DNA of 48,180 nt from Antrodiella citrinella (lineage: Eukaryota; Basidiomycota; Agaricomycetes; Polyporales; Steccherinaceae). Positions 1-10,836 of this stretch are shown here, one piece after another (position 1 is the first letter of the stretch; each line of letters starts with the position of its first letter). The notes below the pieces were generated by a model. The model worked only from the letters and a program-made list of their open reading frames with translations, searched no databases and was not told the origin of the DNA. The position numbers and the translations under genes are program-made. The DNA is taken from the NCBI GenBank assembly GCA_004802725.1, contig SGPM01000212.1, positions 1 through 48,180 on the forward strand, written 5' to 3'.

Positions 1-370
1 GGCGATGACGGAGTAGCGGGTGAGGAAGTACAGGGCTTTCCCCAGTGACAATGGAGAGAACCAGATGTATTTGGCTTCATCTCCGATATTCAGAAGATAA
101 TCATATGCCTAGTGATTTTTGACTTCAGTCAAAGCATGCAATGCATGTTCAACAGACTTACCAATACAGTGGCAGCGACGACTTCAAGAACGATGGTTCG
201 TTAATAATGCAAGACGGTGTAAACGACTGTAGGAGACTCACGATCAAGATACTAGGCAATGTATATTGTCAATAGTCATCACAAGACTGAAGCTTTCATT
301 GCACACGTACCGTCAGAACCCGCTTGCTCTCAGCTTCCAAAATGGCTGCAGCTCTCGTGACGGCGTTCAT
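1..370 (-). CDS. DUF6533 domain membrane protein, 5' part (runs off window)
   Basis: This is the N-terminal part of a basidiomycete multi-pass membrane protein of the DUF6533 family, whose function is unknown. Exons read on the minus strand are 370-311, 251-242, 181-162 and 108 to beyond base 1, joined by GT-AG introns. Exon 1 encodes 20 residues starting MNAVTRAAAILEAES. A 10 nt and a 20 nt exon follow, and then the family signature AYDYLLNIGDEAKYIW and SLGKALYFLTRYSV. The two tiny exons keep the frame exactly. The ATG at 370 is the only in-frame start, and an ATATAAAG box lies about 90 bp upstream. The rest of the protein lies outside the window. A related, damaged copy lies at 1258-3424. 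The family assignment is firm; the role is not known. Confidence 0.8.
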
Positions 371-1257
371 GATGAGAGGGCGTACTTGGACTGTCAACTG
401 CCTAGATGGGACGCACGATGGCTCGAGGATTGGGTGGCGTGGCTCCACGCACACCTGCGTGCTTTATATGTAAACTCTGCCTGAGATCGGAACCACCGTC
501 CCAATCGCGGATTGGCATGCGTATAGATGCGCTCACGGGCGAAGAAGCTTCTGCAACAGATGGTTGAAGAATAAATTACATATACCGTTGCACTGAACGA
601 ATTGCGGCCAACGAACTTTGAAATTTGAGAGGCCGTGTTCGCCGCCTGATAGAGAAACTGAGCCTGGCGGTTCAGCGGTCCTAGTAACCCGGAAAGCACT
701 GTTTCCTGCGCCCACGCCGGCAACTTTGCATCTGACAATGCCGCCTATCTCAAGTCATCTCTTCTCCATTATAGAAAGCAAAGCATGCACAGATCATTCG
801 TCATGGCCCGAGACCATCGCGAGCAGACACGAAGTGTCCAAGGATCGGGAGCAGACATAGTCGGAACCCAAGTTCTCAGATGGCTTGGAGCTTTTGTAGG
901 TCCGCATCTTGCTTCTCCTGATATCCGTGTCAGTATCAACGCTTCGTTTAGGAACCTGTATCTACAATTGAGGAGACTCACTAAAACTGCCATTGCCAGC
1001 AGTTGGTCGCCTTACAATGTCGTCACTGATCGAGAAAACAAAGACTCGCATGGTCAATCTCGGCCGATTATCGATCATGGATAAGTACATCCACCGCGAC
1101 GACGAGCAAATCCATGGGAATATAGTAGTATAATGGCGGTGACATGGCAGAGGTTCGATATCTGTTATTGTTCGGGGTTACCGTATAGAGCAACGCCGAA
1201 CGTCTATCAATTTAAAGTCCGGCTGCTCCATGTGCACTGACACTGCGCGGAGAACAT
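371..1257. other. Intergenic, no supported gene
   Basis: Apart from the TATA-like box, this stretch has only short open frames with no recognisable domain, splice pattern or conserved motif on either strand. It separates the intact DUF6533 gene from the decayed copy. Confidence 0.5.
461..470 (-). promoter_or_regulatory. TATA-like box of the DUF6533 gene
   Basis: On the minus strand this reads CATATAAAGC, about 90 bp upstream of the ATG at 370. Spacing and sequence suit a fungal TATA box; no transcription start is known. Confidence 0.4.
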
Positions 1258-3424
1258 TTAAAATGTATAGATCCAGCTCACTTCAAGCTTCACCACCGAC
1301 AACGCAAGACAAATTCGGTCCTGCTCATACTCCGGTGTCGCTTCCCACCCGTCGATGGCGATATCGTCATAATCGAAGGAGCTCCTTCGCAATGCGCCAT
1401 TCATCTCCGCCACCTGGCTCTGGCTCGCCGAAGCCCAGGGTGCGAATAGCACCTGCACATGCCGGTGTCGCTGTCGGTGCTGATCTCCGCTGCCTGACGC
1501 AGGTTCAGCAAGACTCGGCTAGAGAGAATTGAGTGCATGACGCGTTGTAATATAAGCTGTGTAGACAATCGCCGTCAGCGACGATTTAGATGGGGATGAG
1601 CGGACTTACGTGAGTAAGGTGTTGCCAAATCCGTGCTATAGTTATGGTAAGAGATAGGGTTCGAAGTGTATTGAAACGACGGATTCGGCTTACGGATGCG
1701 TGAAGCAGGACGATGGCGTTGCAGAGCGACAGAACTGGACGTCAGTCAGGGGAGGACAGGATTGCGAAGAAGGTGAGGTGCGTACTGCATATATACACAT
1801 AATTTAGAATTCCATCTCTGTATATCGTCCACAGAAGAACAGTCTTGTTCTTGAGCATCCCTGAGAACCAACGGTCAGAACCATGTGTGTGATACCGTGT
1901 TACGTGGGAGGGGCGATACGCACAGCGCGGGTCGAACCTGATCAACGTCAGCGCGAGGGTTACTGCAGTCAGCTTATGTGCGCAACGGGTTAACGTGGAT
2001 AAACACGATTCACTGCATTCGAAGCCGGTGAAGGTGAGGAACGCAACAGAAAGGATGTTATTGTGTGAATACAGGAAACACCCGACTTGCGATGGAAGTG
2101 GGTCTACAACTAAAGACAAAGGATAGAGCATTAGCATGATTTTCCTCCTTATGTCAGTAACGAGTTCAATAGCCTGGGGTACGTAGAAGTACGTACAGAC
2201 AAGGGAGTTGAGCCACAGCTGTAGCGAGTAGAAGGTTGGGACCCCGCAAGCTACGAGACCAACGACGAGTGCTGCGCCGATGTATCTACTACAGTCTCAG
2301 AGGATCCATGTACGCAAGATGCAGAAAGTCTGATCGACTGCCCGGAGGGCCAATGGCCCCAGGGCTAAAGGGCTAAAGGGCCATATCCCCTTCAGCCGAG
2401 GCGGCACTACATCCACGGCGCATCACCACGAGGCTACCGACGCGCGACGCAACTTCTCAGTGCGAGCTGGTTGCGTCGGGACTCCGACGATGGGCCGCGA
2501 TGGCCACTGCTTCGACCGACGACCGCCCAGTGCCCACGACACTCTAGATCTCGTTCAAATACATGCCCGCGCTCTGTACCTTCAAATATTCTGTATCGGA
2601 CTTAACCCCGACTCGCTTGGTATGGCACGCGGTTGCGGTATTGCACAAAAGGTAATCTTGTGACAATGACCATGAAGCGTCGACGTCGTGCAGTGCCAAA
2701 TTCTAGACTCCAATTGTGGCCGTCCGGCGCCGCGGCGTTGGCGCTTACATGAGGGCTAACCGGTCACAGGGCTATAGGGCTATAGCCCCAGGGCTAATAG
2801 CCCTCTGGGCAGTCGATCAGACGTCCTCGCAAGATGAGGATGCTCTCATCAATGAAGGTCCCCAGGTCTGCTATATATTCTGTATCGTCGATCAGTCGAT
2901 GATATTGATCGAGCACGTTGAACGATGTACATATCGTCCCGAATATGACCTCGCATTGTGCCGGCTCCAACGCCGCAAAATGATCTGTAAACCAAGATGC
3001 GTAAACAAACATGGTGGGGGAGCGGGGGAGACGTACGACGGAGAACGAGTGTGATATCGATGATGACGGAGTAACGAGCGAGGAAGTACAGTACTTTCCC
3101 CAGCGATAAAGGAGAGAACCATATGTGTTTGGCTTCGTCTCCGACGGTCACGAGATAATCATACGCCTATTGATCTCCCAGTTCACTATACAATGAAGAG
3201 CATGTCTCGCAGCGACTCACCAAACGGTGAGAGTGGCGACTATAGGAACAGTAGTGGGTGATCATGCCCGTGAGACGGTCTGAATGGGACTCACGGTCGA
3301 AGTACTGATGAACATATAATTTATGATAAGTAACCAATAATACCTGGAGGCTTCGGAGAACACGTACCGTCACAGTCTGCTTGTCTAGAACGGTTGTCAC
3401 CCTAGCGACAGCAGTGACTCGAAT
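1258..3424 (-). pseudogene. Decayed DUF6533 paralogue, split by a transposon
   Basis: This is a second DUF6533 gene aligned with the one at 1-370: the same exon order, intron positions and signature (AYDYLVTVGDEAKHIW, SLGKVLYFLARYSVII). It is broken in several ways. The start codon is ATT at 3424 where the intact copy has ATG. The third small exon is 19 nt instead of 20 nt, a frameshift. A 506 bp element interrupts the conserved ESILILRTWIL segment. A TGA follows directly after that segment. Downstream, recognisable fragments remain: RYIGAALVVGLVACG, GCFLYSHNNILSVAFL, TIYRDGILNYVYI and VMHSILSSRVLLNLRQAAE, the last near 1480-1560, in different frames. The exact 3' limit is uncertain; 1258 is the end of the last open stretch in the expected order. 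The damage makes a functional product very unlikely. Confidence 0.8.
2322..2827. mobile_element. Non-autonomous DNA transposon (MITE-like), 9 bp TSD
   Basis: The ends form a terminal inverted repeat: both outer ends read inward as TCTGATCGACTGCCC (15 of 15), followed by weaker similarity in GGGCTA-rich subterminal sequence over about 50 bp. The element is flanked by identical 9 bp repeats CGCAAGATG at 2313-2321 and 2828-2836. Removing the element and one repeat makes the host DUF6533 frame continuous through ESILILRTWIL, which confirms the borders. Length is 506 bp and no transposase frame is present. TSD length fits Mutator-like (about 9 bp) or hAT-like (8 bp) elements; the superfamily is not settled. 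Confidence 0.8.
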
Positions 3425-4102
3425 GACGAGAAATGGGCGTACAAAGGGGTCTGCAAATCTGCAAGGTGTTATGCAGAGACCGTAGAGAGAGCTGAGCTAC
3501 TATACGCTCATCATGGCTCAGCGTTCCGGGTCAGGTTGAGATCGGATCGAGGTCGTGCATAGGCAAGGTTTGTGTTGTCGACGCCTTGATCACAGGCTGT
3601 ACACGCGCAACGAATTCGCGTCAGTGCGGCGCCACTGTGGGCCCGCGTCTCCGGTGAAACTACTAGGATCCATAGTGAACTTAGCGGACTTGACTGGTAG
3701 TAGTACCCGGTTATACCGACATGAAATTCGCTGTAACCTTGAAATACTATGTGGACAATAGCGGCGCTATAGCTAGATGGGGACGAGCCTACCCAAGGCG
3801 GCCTGAATCACGTCCGTACGAATTCGAGACAAAGCTCTAGATCTATTGGGTCAGGTTCAATTACATGGATGAGAGGAGCAGTAAAGGCCTGTAGAGGGTG
3901 TTTTGCAAGACTAGCACGATCGTGACTGTCCACTGGCAAGTTCAAAGTTCAGCGCCAAGATGGAACTCGATCGTGCGCTTAGATAATAAGCACGTGGGAC
4001 GATCTACAGACTAGATCTTACCTCCGTGCAAACAAAGATTGCAGTGAAATTCAGGACCTCCTTTGCCAGTGACTGGTCTACTGATACTTCTACCCAATCT
4101 CG
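3425..4102. other. Intergenic, no supported gene
   Basis: This lies between the decayed DUF6533 gene and RPA12. It has only short frames without motifs. The distal part must contain the RPA12 promoter, but I see no clear TATA box. Confidence 0.45.
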
Positions 4103-4775
4103 ATGCCCGGAAGGCTCGCACACAAGATCGGTACGCGTTCCAGTCATTCAGAACGAGTTGAGTACTGACGCAAGAAAATAGGCTCCCTGCTTTTCTGCCC
4201 CGACTGTGGCACATTGCTTAATTTCCCGGAGGACGGGAAACCAGACATCCCATGCGAGCAATGTGGCCACCTCGAGCCCGCATCCTGTAGGCCCTCTATC
4301 TTTTGTTCCCGTACTTGCACTGATGGTTGTGTGATTGGATAGCGTACGAGAACATCGAGATCGTGACGCGCTCGCACCCGGACGCGTTCCCGTCTGCGCT
4401 GCATCAGAAGCGGAAGACGCAGACGAAGGAACACGCGGAGGAGGACGCGTTGTTGAAGGTGCGTTTGAATACACGTTGTGTCTGTCGTGCTGTTATCTCA
4501 CACATCTTTCTCTTTTGTGCAGGTGACGGAGCAGTGTCCGTCGTGTGGACACATGGAGGCTTACTCGAAGGAGCTACAAGTACGTTGTTTGGCTGAGACG
4601 ACTTTGACTTTGACGAAGGGCTCACGGCAACATCTTGTCCGCAGTTGAGAAGCGCAGATGAAGGGTCCACCATCTTATACACCGTACGTGTCATACACTC
4701 AACACAAAAACATGGTACTGACGTGGAAGGCGGCAGTGTGTAAAATGCAAGTTTGGATGGCGTACCAACAACTAA
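4103..4775 (+). CDS. RPA12: RNA polymerase I subunit RPA12
   Basis: This is the small zinc-ribbon subunit of RNA polymerase I, involved in transcript cleavage and termination of rRNA synthesis in the nucleolus. Exons are 4103-4130, 4182-4286, 4343-4458, 4523-4579, 4645-4683 and 4737-4775, giving 127 aa (yeast Rpa12 is 125). The N-terminal zinc ribbon has Cys15/18 and Cys34/37. The C-terminal TFIIS-like ribbon has Cys88/91 and Cys116/119 with the acidic cleavage loop RSADEGST at 104-111, and the end CKFGWRTNN. The start is set by a 28 nt first exon (MPGRLAHKIG), because a TGA precedes the second exon in frame. The stop lies 33 bp from the OST5 stop on the other strand. Confidence 0.95.
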
Positions 4776-4808
4776 TGGGATAGAAGCCTGTGTATGACTG
4801 CCGGCTCT

Positions 4809-5163
4809 CTATACGTACACGCCCATCGAGCAGAACAACGCTACGACACCGAACCCTCCCAGGACGCTGGCGGTGGATGCGACTGCGACTTCTCTGAGGG
4901 GGACGGCTGTTTTTGGCAATCTGCGATAGTAGATTAGTTTAGAAGGTGCGCGGAGGAGGCTGTATGTGTACATACGTGGAGAAATAGAAAGCGAGGGCGA
5001 ACGTCGCAGTGAGGAGGATAAAGGCGATGTAGGGCAAGAGAGCGACTGGAATGTACGGAGAGAACGGCGGGATCGCCTTGTGCAGGCTCTGGGAGGGTGT
5101 CAGACGTGTTTACTGTTAGCTGGTAAGAAAACATACCGCAATACTGTCGTATGTGTATGACAT
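4809..5163 (-). CDS. OST5: Oligosaccharyltransferase subunit OST5 (TMEM258 family)
   Basis: This is a small two-helix membrane subunit of the ER oligosaccharyltransferase, which transfers glycans to asparagine in nascent proteins. Exons on the minus strand are 5163-5137, 5088-4976 and 4920-4809, encoding 83 aa, the expected size. Hydrophobic segments lie at about 20-43 and 58-80. The C-terminal motif ASVLGGFGVVALFCSMGVYV matches the Ost5/TMEM258 ending (GFG...G-Y-V). It is divergently paired with YOP1, whose ATG lies 255 bp away, so both probably share a promoter; both products act in the ER membrane. Confidence 0.9.
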
Positions 5164-5341
5164 GGCTGTGGTGGAGGAGAGGCGTGGCGGGCGCCTGTTG
5201 GTACGTCAGGCCAAACACGCGTCATCAAAAGAGAGGTGCCATATCAACCACGCCATTCTCTGCGCTGTTCCCTCCTCTTACGACCACGACCCTCCAAGTA
5301 ATCTATCGAACTCCCCGTATTCTATAGCAAGGTCAGTCTCC

Positions 5342-5364
5342 TCGTCGTCGTCGTCGTCGTCGTC
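5342..5364 (+). repeat. (TCG)n microsatellite in YOP1 leader
   Basis: A perfect TCG trinucleotide run of 23 bases lies about 55 bp before the YOP1 start codon. It probably falls in the 5' untranslated leader and is likely length-variable among strains. Confidence 0.85.
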
Positions 5365-5418
5365 AAGCCTCACCCACACTCGCACTCTCGTCACCATCCG
5401 ACTCCTTTTTGTCACCAG

Positions 5419-6125
5419 ATGTCCGCCACGCAAAAAGTACAGCAGCACCCTGCCTTCATCCAGGCGCAGGACAAGGCGAATTACTACGTTTCTCAGCTTG
5501 ACAAGGAGGTTCGTCTTGCTGTCTCTTGGCCCTGTCGCGTTGTCTCACACGACCCCCTCCTTTTTCGCAGTTGGCCAAGTACCCTGCCCTCATCCAGTTC
5601 GAACAGCGGACACAGGTCCCAAAGAGCTACGCCTTCATCGGTGCCGTCGTCCTCGTTGCCATCCTGCACGCCGTCAATGCGTTCGCCTCTCCCGTCTCCA
5701 ACCTCGTCGGCTGGGGCATTCCCGCGTACCTCTCCGTCAAGGCCCTCGAATCGCCTAGCCACAATGACGACATCCAATGGCTCACGTACTGGATCGTCTT
5801 TGGCTTCTTCAACTTCCTCGAGTCGTTCGCCCTGCGTCTCGTCCTGTACTATTTCCCCTGGTACTTCGCCTTCAAGACCCTCTTCATCCTCTGGCTCCAG
5901 CTCCCCATCACCCGCGTAAGTAGTTTCCACGTCACTAGGCGCTAGACGCCCTGATAAGCTTCAGCCACTGATTTTTTCTGGGTTGCTTAGGGTGCCGAGA
6001 CGCTGTACGGCAACGTTGTTCGCCCGGTGTTCGCGAATGCCCACCACCGTGCTGCGCAACCCGAGTCAAGCATCTCTGCTGAGTCACTCCGTGAGCGCGT
6101 GGCTACCGCCAGCCACGCAGAGTAA
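5419..6125 (+). CDS. YOP1: YOP1, ER membrane-shaping protein (TB2/DP1/HVA22, REEP family)
   Basis: This is a reticulon-like hairpin protein that bends tubular ER membrane and interacts with Rab/Yip proteins. Exons are 5419-5508, 5571-5915 and 5991-6125, encoding 189 aa (yeast Yop1 is 180). It begins MSATQKVQQHPAFIQ, then LAKYPALIQFEQRTQVPKSY and the TB2/DP1/HVA22 core with two long hydrophobic hairpins (about 50-85 and 100-140). YLSVKALESP and LTYWIVFGFFNFLES are diagnostic. The tail GAETLYGNVVRPVF is conserved, followed by a short polar end. A TCG repeat precedes the start. A diverged paralogue lies at 9818-10557. Confidence 0.95.
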
Positions 6126-6912
6126 AGGAACACGAACAAGCATGGATCGGTTTCGGTCAATCGGGTTGTGGATTTCACTCAAGGCTCTCTAGACAATGGT
6201 CACCTTTCTCCTCTTTCAACCTTCACGTTCCCAATTCACTTTTTGCCGAAGCCGATGCTGTTTGTTTTGTTGGGCCTGAATTGAACATTCTTCCGTTCTC
6301 TCTTACTATTTGAGTGTTTCGGGGTGCCGATGACATGATTAGTATTGTTTCGGTGTTTCTCATGTTTGTTAATTTCTCGCTTCCTACCTCCCAGTATACA
6401 TGCACGCAGACTCGCGCTATTCTTTTGAATCAATGTATCGAAGCCTCTGCTACCTAAGTAACGAATGCCTCTTTCTGTGATGACATCTTTGCACGTCGTG
6501 CAATGCGTTGGTTCGTCTGCGTTATGGGCTCTTCATAAGAGGAAGGTTGTATGAGGAATTATGCAGCACTCGTCTGATATGGAGTAACGCAAGATGTTGG
6601 GTGGCGTCAGTCATATTCTTCCGGGTCTGCGTCATAATTTTGCGCGCCCAAGGAGCGCGATATACCGATGCTCGAACATACTGTTCCTTCAATGTGGTTC
6701 TAGCGCATTCTTCTGGGTCATCTAAATTGCTCAGTATAGATTAAGAACTCGGAAGGTTCAGAGTCTTCAGACAAGGAACGGCGTTGACGGCCCGGCACTG
6801 AAGCAGCTCGATCAGCTTTATCTAATCGGAATCTACGAGGTCTGTCGCCGTCGCCTCACCTATTGGGCGAGCAAGGAACACTTGTTCACGTTGAACGTCT
6901 GTCTTGATCAGC
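6126..6912. other. YOP1 3' region and LTA4H upstream region
   Basis: This is a T-rich 3' untranslated stretch after YOP1, followed by about 600 bp without a recognisable gene. No clear TATA box precedes the ATG at 6913. Confidence 0.5.
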
Positions 6913-9671
6913 ATGTCGGACGACAATACCTCGCAAGCGAACTTCCTCCACATCGCGTCTACGAACTTGGATTTCGACTGGACGATCGATTTCGATGCGA
7001 AGCTCATCTCGGGGTCTGTGAAACATACACTGGTCGCGAAGGTGGATGGCGTGAAGGAGATTATGTACGTGCTTGTTTGCTTGTTGCTCTGATTCGCTTA
7101 TCCTTTGTGCTGAATAACCCCGTAGTTTCGACACCGCTGCTTTGGAGATACATACTGTGGAGGTGGAGGGGAAGACTGCCGAGGTACGTTAAGCTTGGTC
7201 TAGGGAGATTGCTTGTTGATGATGTGCGGTAGTACACACTCGGTGCTAAACATGAAGTCATGGGATCCGCTCTGACGATCTCTCTCCCGTCTGCACTGAA
7301 GAAAGGAGACAAAAACACTGTGTTCATCACGTACAACACCACGAAGGGCTGCACAGCGATTGGGTGGCTCTCCAAGGAGTGAGTGGACACCGCACGCTTG
7401 CTCGAGGATCGCCATCTGACACGCGTCGTGTGATCGCAGACAGACACAGGGCAAACAGTTCTCGTACCTCTTCAGTCAATGTCAACCCATCTACGCACGT
7501 AGCCTCGCTCCTCTGCAAGATTCACCCTCTGTCAAAATCGTGCGCGCATCCATCCGTTAGATTTCGTGTCTGTCTTTAACGCGATCTTGCACAGACCTAC
7601 ACGGCAAAGGTGGCGTCCATCCTCCCCGCGCTGATGTCCGCCATCCGCGTGTCCCCTCCTTCAAATGGACCCCCGCATGACGGAAAAGTCATCGGAAAGG
7701 ACGCAGTGACGTACGTCTACAACCAGGTATGCTTTCTTCCTCGTCTTTTCTCTCAAGCTTCGCGCTCATGTGCTTACCAGCCGGTCCCGATCCCCTCCTA
7801 CCTCATCGCACTGGCAGCAGGAAACGTGCGCTACCGCCCGTTCACCAAGGTGGACGGCAAGGACTGGTCGAGCGGTGTCTGGGCGGAACCCGAGCTCATC
7901 GATGCGGCGTACTGGGAGTTCAGCGAGGATACTGGGAAGTGAGTTACTCCGTAGCCGCCGGTATCTGTGAACTGATGGCGTGTGTTGGGTGCACTAGGTT
8001 CCTGACTTTGGCTGAGACGATAGTACCACACTATAGGTTTGGCGTGTATGACTTGTTGGTGTTGCCGCCTGCGTTCCCGTACGGTGGGATGGTACGCACC
8101 TTCCGAACATTTGATGCGCTCTGACGGCTGATTTTTTTCGTGTCCGCAGGAAAACGCTTGCTTGACTTTCTTGACACCAAGTACGCTCGGTCTCATAATT
8201 TTCTGTCCTTTTCCTGACGCATGGGATAACAGCGCTGCTGGCTGGTGACCGTACTTTGGTGTGTAAAGACCCTTCGCAAAAATTATGAACAAAGCTAATT
8301 CTGACAGGTGGATGTCATCGCACACGAGCTCACGCACTCCTGGTTCGGCAACGGCGTCACGTACGTCCCTTTCCTTCCGCTCGTAGCCCTACTCGGCCTT
8401 ACCCTTCGTTTTCCACAGTCAAGCCAACTCTTCCCACTTCTGGCTCAACGAAGGCTTCACAACTTACATTGAGCGCGTCCTGCTCGAGAAACTGCACTCC
8501 CCCGCCGAGCGCGGGTTCTCGTACCTGATCGGCTGGAAGGGGCTGCAAGATGACTTGAAGCTCCATACGCAGACACCGAAGTACCAGCGGTTGGTGATCG
8601 AGTTCGAGAAGGGCGAGGACCCGGACGACGCGTACTCGAGGGTGCCGTACGATAAGGGGGCTAACTTTTTATTGTACCTTGGTGAGTCCTCTTTCTTTTT
8701 ATTTCAGTGTATCTTCCCGCGTGTGAGTTGCGGATGCTGATGTATCGATGTGTTCAAGAACGTACACTTGGTGGATTGGATATCTTCTTGAAGTATATCA
8801 ACGATTATGTGAACACCTTCATGGGCAAGAGCATCACTACTTTCCAATGGAAGGATCATCTGTACGCGTACTTCAGCAAGACCTATGGCGAGGAGAAGGT
8901 CAAGGCTCTCGACAGCGTTGACTGGAATGTAAGTGAAAGTTTCTCTCGTGTATTGCGCAACGCGTGATTGATGTATCATATCACGTATACAGGCCTGGTT
9001 GTACGGAGAGGGCCTTGAGCTGCCCGTCAAGATGGAGTACGATCTGACTCTCGCGGAGCAGGCATACGATCTTGCCAAACGTTGGGACGCCGCCCGTTCT
9101 GCCGCGGTCACCGAGCTGGAGTTCAAGGCGTCCGATTTGAAAGACTTCAACTCCAACCAAAAAGGTACGTTCATGAAGCTCGTCCGAATGCGTATTCATG
9201 CTCATTGCTGTCCCCCGACTCAACACTCTGGTTCGTATCCAGTCGTCTTCCTCGAACGCCTGCAATCCTACGCCCCGCTCCCCGCCACACACATCGCGCA
9301 CCTCGGGACACTATACAGCGTCTCGACGACGCCCAACGCGGAAGTGCGCCAGCGGTTCTACGAGGTGGCGNTGCAGGACCCGACGACGGACGGTGCGAAG
9401 GCGTTCGCGGCCGATGCGGCGAAGTGGGTCGTCGGCGCGGACGACGGGAAGTTCGTGATCAAGGGCCGGATGAAATTCTGCAGGCCGACGTTCAGGGATG
9501 TGGCGAAAGTGGATAGGGCGTTGGCGGTGCAGACGTTTGAGAGGCATAAGAGTGAGTTCCATCCGATCGCGCAGAGGTTGATCGAGAAGGTGAGCGGTTT
9601 TTGTGTTGTTTGTGTGTGGGTTCTGGTGCTGACTAGTAGGATGGTTCTCTTAGGATCTGGGCTTGGCGTAA
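6913..9671 (+). CDS. LAP2: Leukotriene A4 hydrolase / leucyl aminopeptidase, M1 family
   Basis: This is a zinc aminopeptidase of the LTA4H branch (yeast Lap2), which removes N-terminal residues from peptides in the cytosol and in some species hydrolyses epoxides. Fifteen exons: 6913-7064, 7126-7183, 7233-7378, 7440-7539, 7595-7726, 7781-7938, 7998-8091, 8150-8180, 8233-8258, 8308-8360, 8419-8681, 8759-8928, 8993-9164, 9243-9589 and 9654-9671. They encode 639 aa (human 611, yeast 671). GGMEN is at 278-282. The zinc site HELTH is at 305-309, with the third ligand Glu328 in NEGFTTYIE; the spacing equals that of human LTA4H. The last exon supplies only DLGLA and the stop. Base 9371 is an N, which makes one residue (xTG codon) ambiguous. 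Phases agree at every junction. Confidence 0.95.
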
Positions 9672-9817
9672 AATATTAGACCAAGATATGACCACAAATA
9701 TATAAGTACAATGTGTACAGTAAGTGCACAATATGAAAAAAGTTGTGGCGACATAGGGTCCGGACCAGTAAGTACAAGATCATGTCATCGTCAAGATAAC
9801 TACTGCGCTTTCACTCT

Positions 9818-10557
9818 CTACCCAGACGTCTGAGTTTCATGCTCGAGCTCGTCAACGATGGCGGATATGCGAATGAACAGGTCGCACAGCATGTCGGCAC
9901 CCTGAACATGAGGAAGAATTTAGATGTCTATGGTCTACTAGGTGACGCCGAAACGACTTACATGAGGGACCGGGACGCAGAGCCACAGCATGAAGAAGGT
10001 CTTGAAAAAGAAATAGTCAGAAGTTCGAGGGACGATATACAGAGATATCAAGGGCTCGTGAACGTGGTGTAACACGTTCAGAATGAGCCAGTAAGGGCCA
10101 ACCCATCGGAAGTTGTGACCTATGTAGTCCGGATCGAGCTGGAGAGTTTTCAAGGAGAGGTATACCGGGACAAACCAGCAAGCGAAGTCGGAGGCCGGGG
10201 CGGCGAATTTCTCGAAGGCAATAAGGGGAAGGGAAAGGCCGAGTACTACCCAGAGAAAATGGTTCACCTGAACCCGAGCTAACCTGAATTTGCTGTTTCA
10301 GTGGAACAACAACTCGGCGCCGATTGTTGTCCAGTCGACGATCCTAGGCTGTAGGAATGAAGTATAGTGTCAGACTTGCCACTGGAGGCACATAGAACAT
10401 GCGGGATAGAACAGACCTTGTAGCCTGAGGTAGAATGGGCCTCCATGGAAAGAACCACGTAGGTGGAATGGACCTCGAGCGGACAGTAGGGTATTGGGCT
10501 ATCGGAAGGATCCCTCGGCTGCGGGCAGAGGACTCACGGACGTATAGTAGCGGGCAT
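9818..10557 (-). CDS. YOP1/HVA22-like paralogue
   Basis: This is a TB2/DP1/HVA22 family membrane protein, probably ER-associated. The well-supported part is exon 10265-9962, with VPVYLSLKTLQLD, a tryptophan-rich second hairpin and FFFKTFFMLWLCVPVPH, and the last exon 9901-9818 (GADMLCDLFIRISAIVDELE, matching the YOP1 tail GAETLYGNVVRPVF). The 5' end is uncertain. One in-frame path begins at ATG 10557 (10557-10538, 10498-10417) and splices to 10265. An alternative middle exon near 10341 would carry an in-frame TGA. It is tail-to-tail with the aminopeptidase gene, 146 bp apart. It could be functional with unusual splicing, or be losing its N-terminus. The family call is strong and the start is weak. 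Confidence 0.7.
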
Positions 10558-10836
10558 CTTCACAGCCTCAGCAGTAATGTCGCGGTGGTGGTGACACTGA
10601 ACACGAGTAACAGTGGTGAATACGTACTGTTGAGCTCGACAGGGAAAATATGACTGACGGATGTGATGGAGGATCGTCGTAGAGATGGTAGACCTCAGCG
10701 GCAGAGGAGACAGGGGACAGTCGTGGCCCGGGCGTCACAAGCGCTTCGCCATATCGCGCGACAGTCAGGTATGCACAGAGAATGTAGCATTTTGGAGATT
10801 GCTGTAAAATGACAGTTTATGGTAGTAATGCTTCAT

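Noticed and set aside
1140..1670. tRNA-like T-loop words (GGTTCGA) near 1150 and 1660
   Set aside because: No matching acceptor, D or anticodon stems could be drawn around them.
2460..2663. Plus-strand frame inside the 506 bp element as a transposase remnant
   Set aside because: Sixty-seven codons with no similarity to a transposase motif; the element appears non-coding.
5493..5930. Long minus-strand open frame rich in Glu and Asp over YOP1
   Set aside because: It is the antisense shadow of a Pro/Ser/Leu-rich coding exon; the plus-strand exons are conserved and properly spliced.
8704..9301. Overlapping minus-strand frames over the aminopeptidase gene
   Set aside because: They cross clear exons and introns of the plus-strand gene and show no domain of their own.
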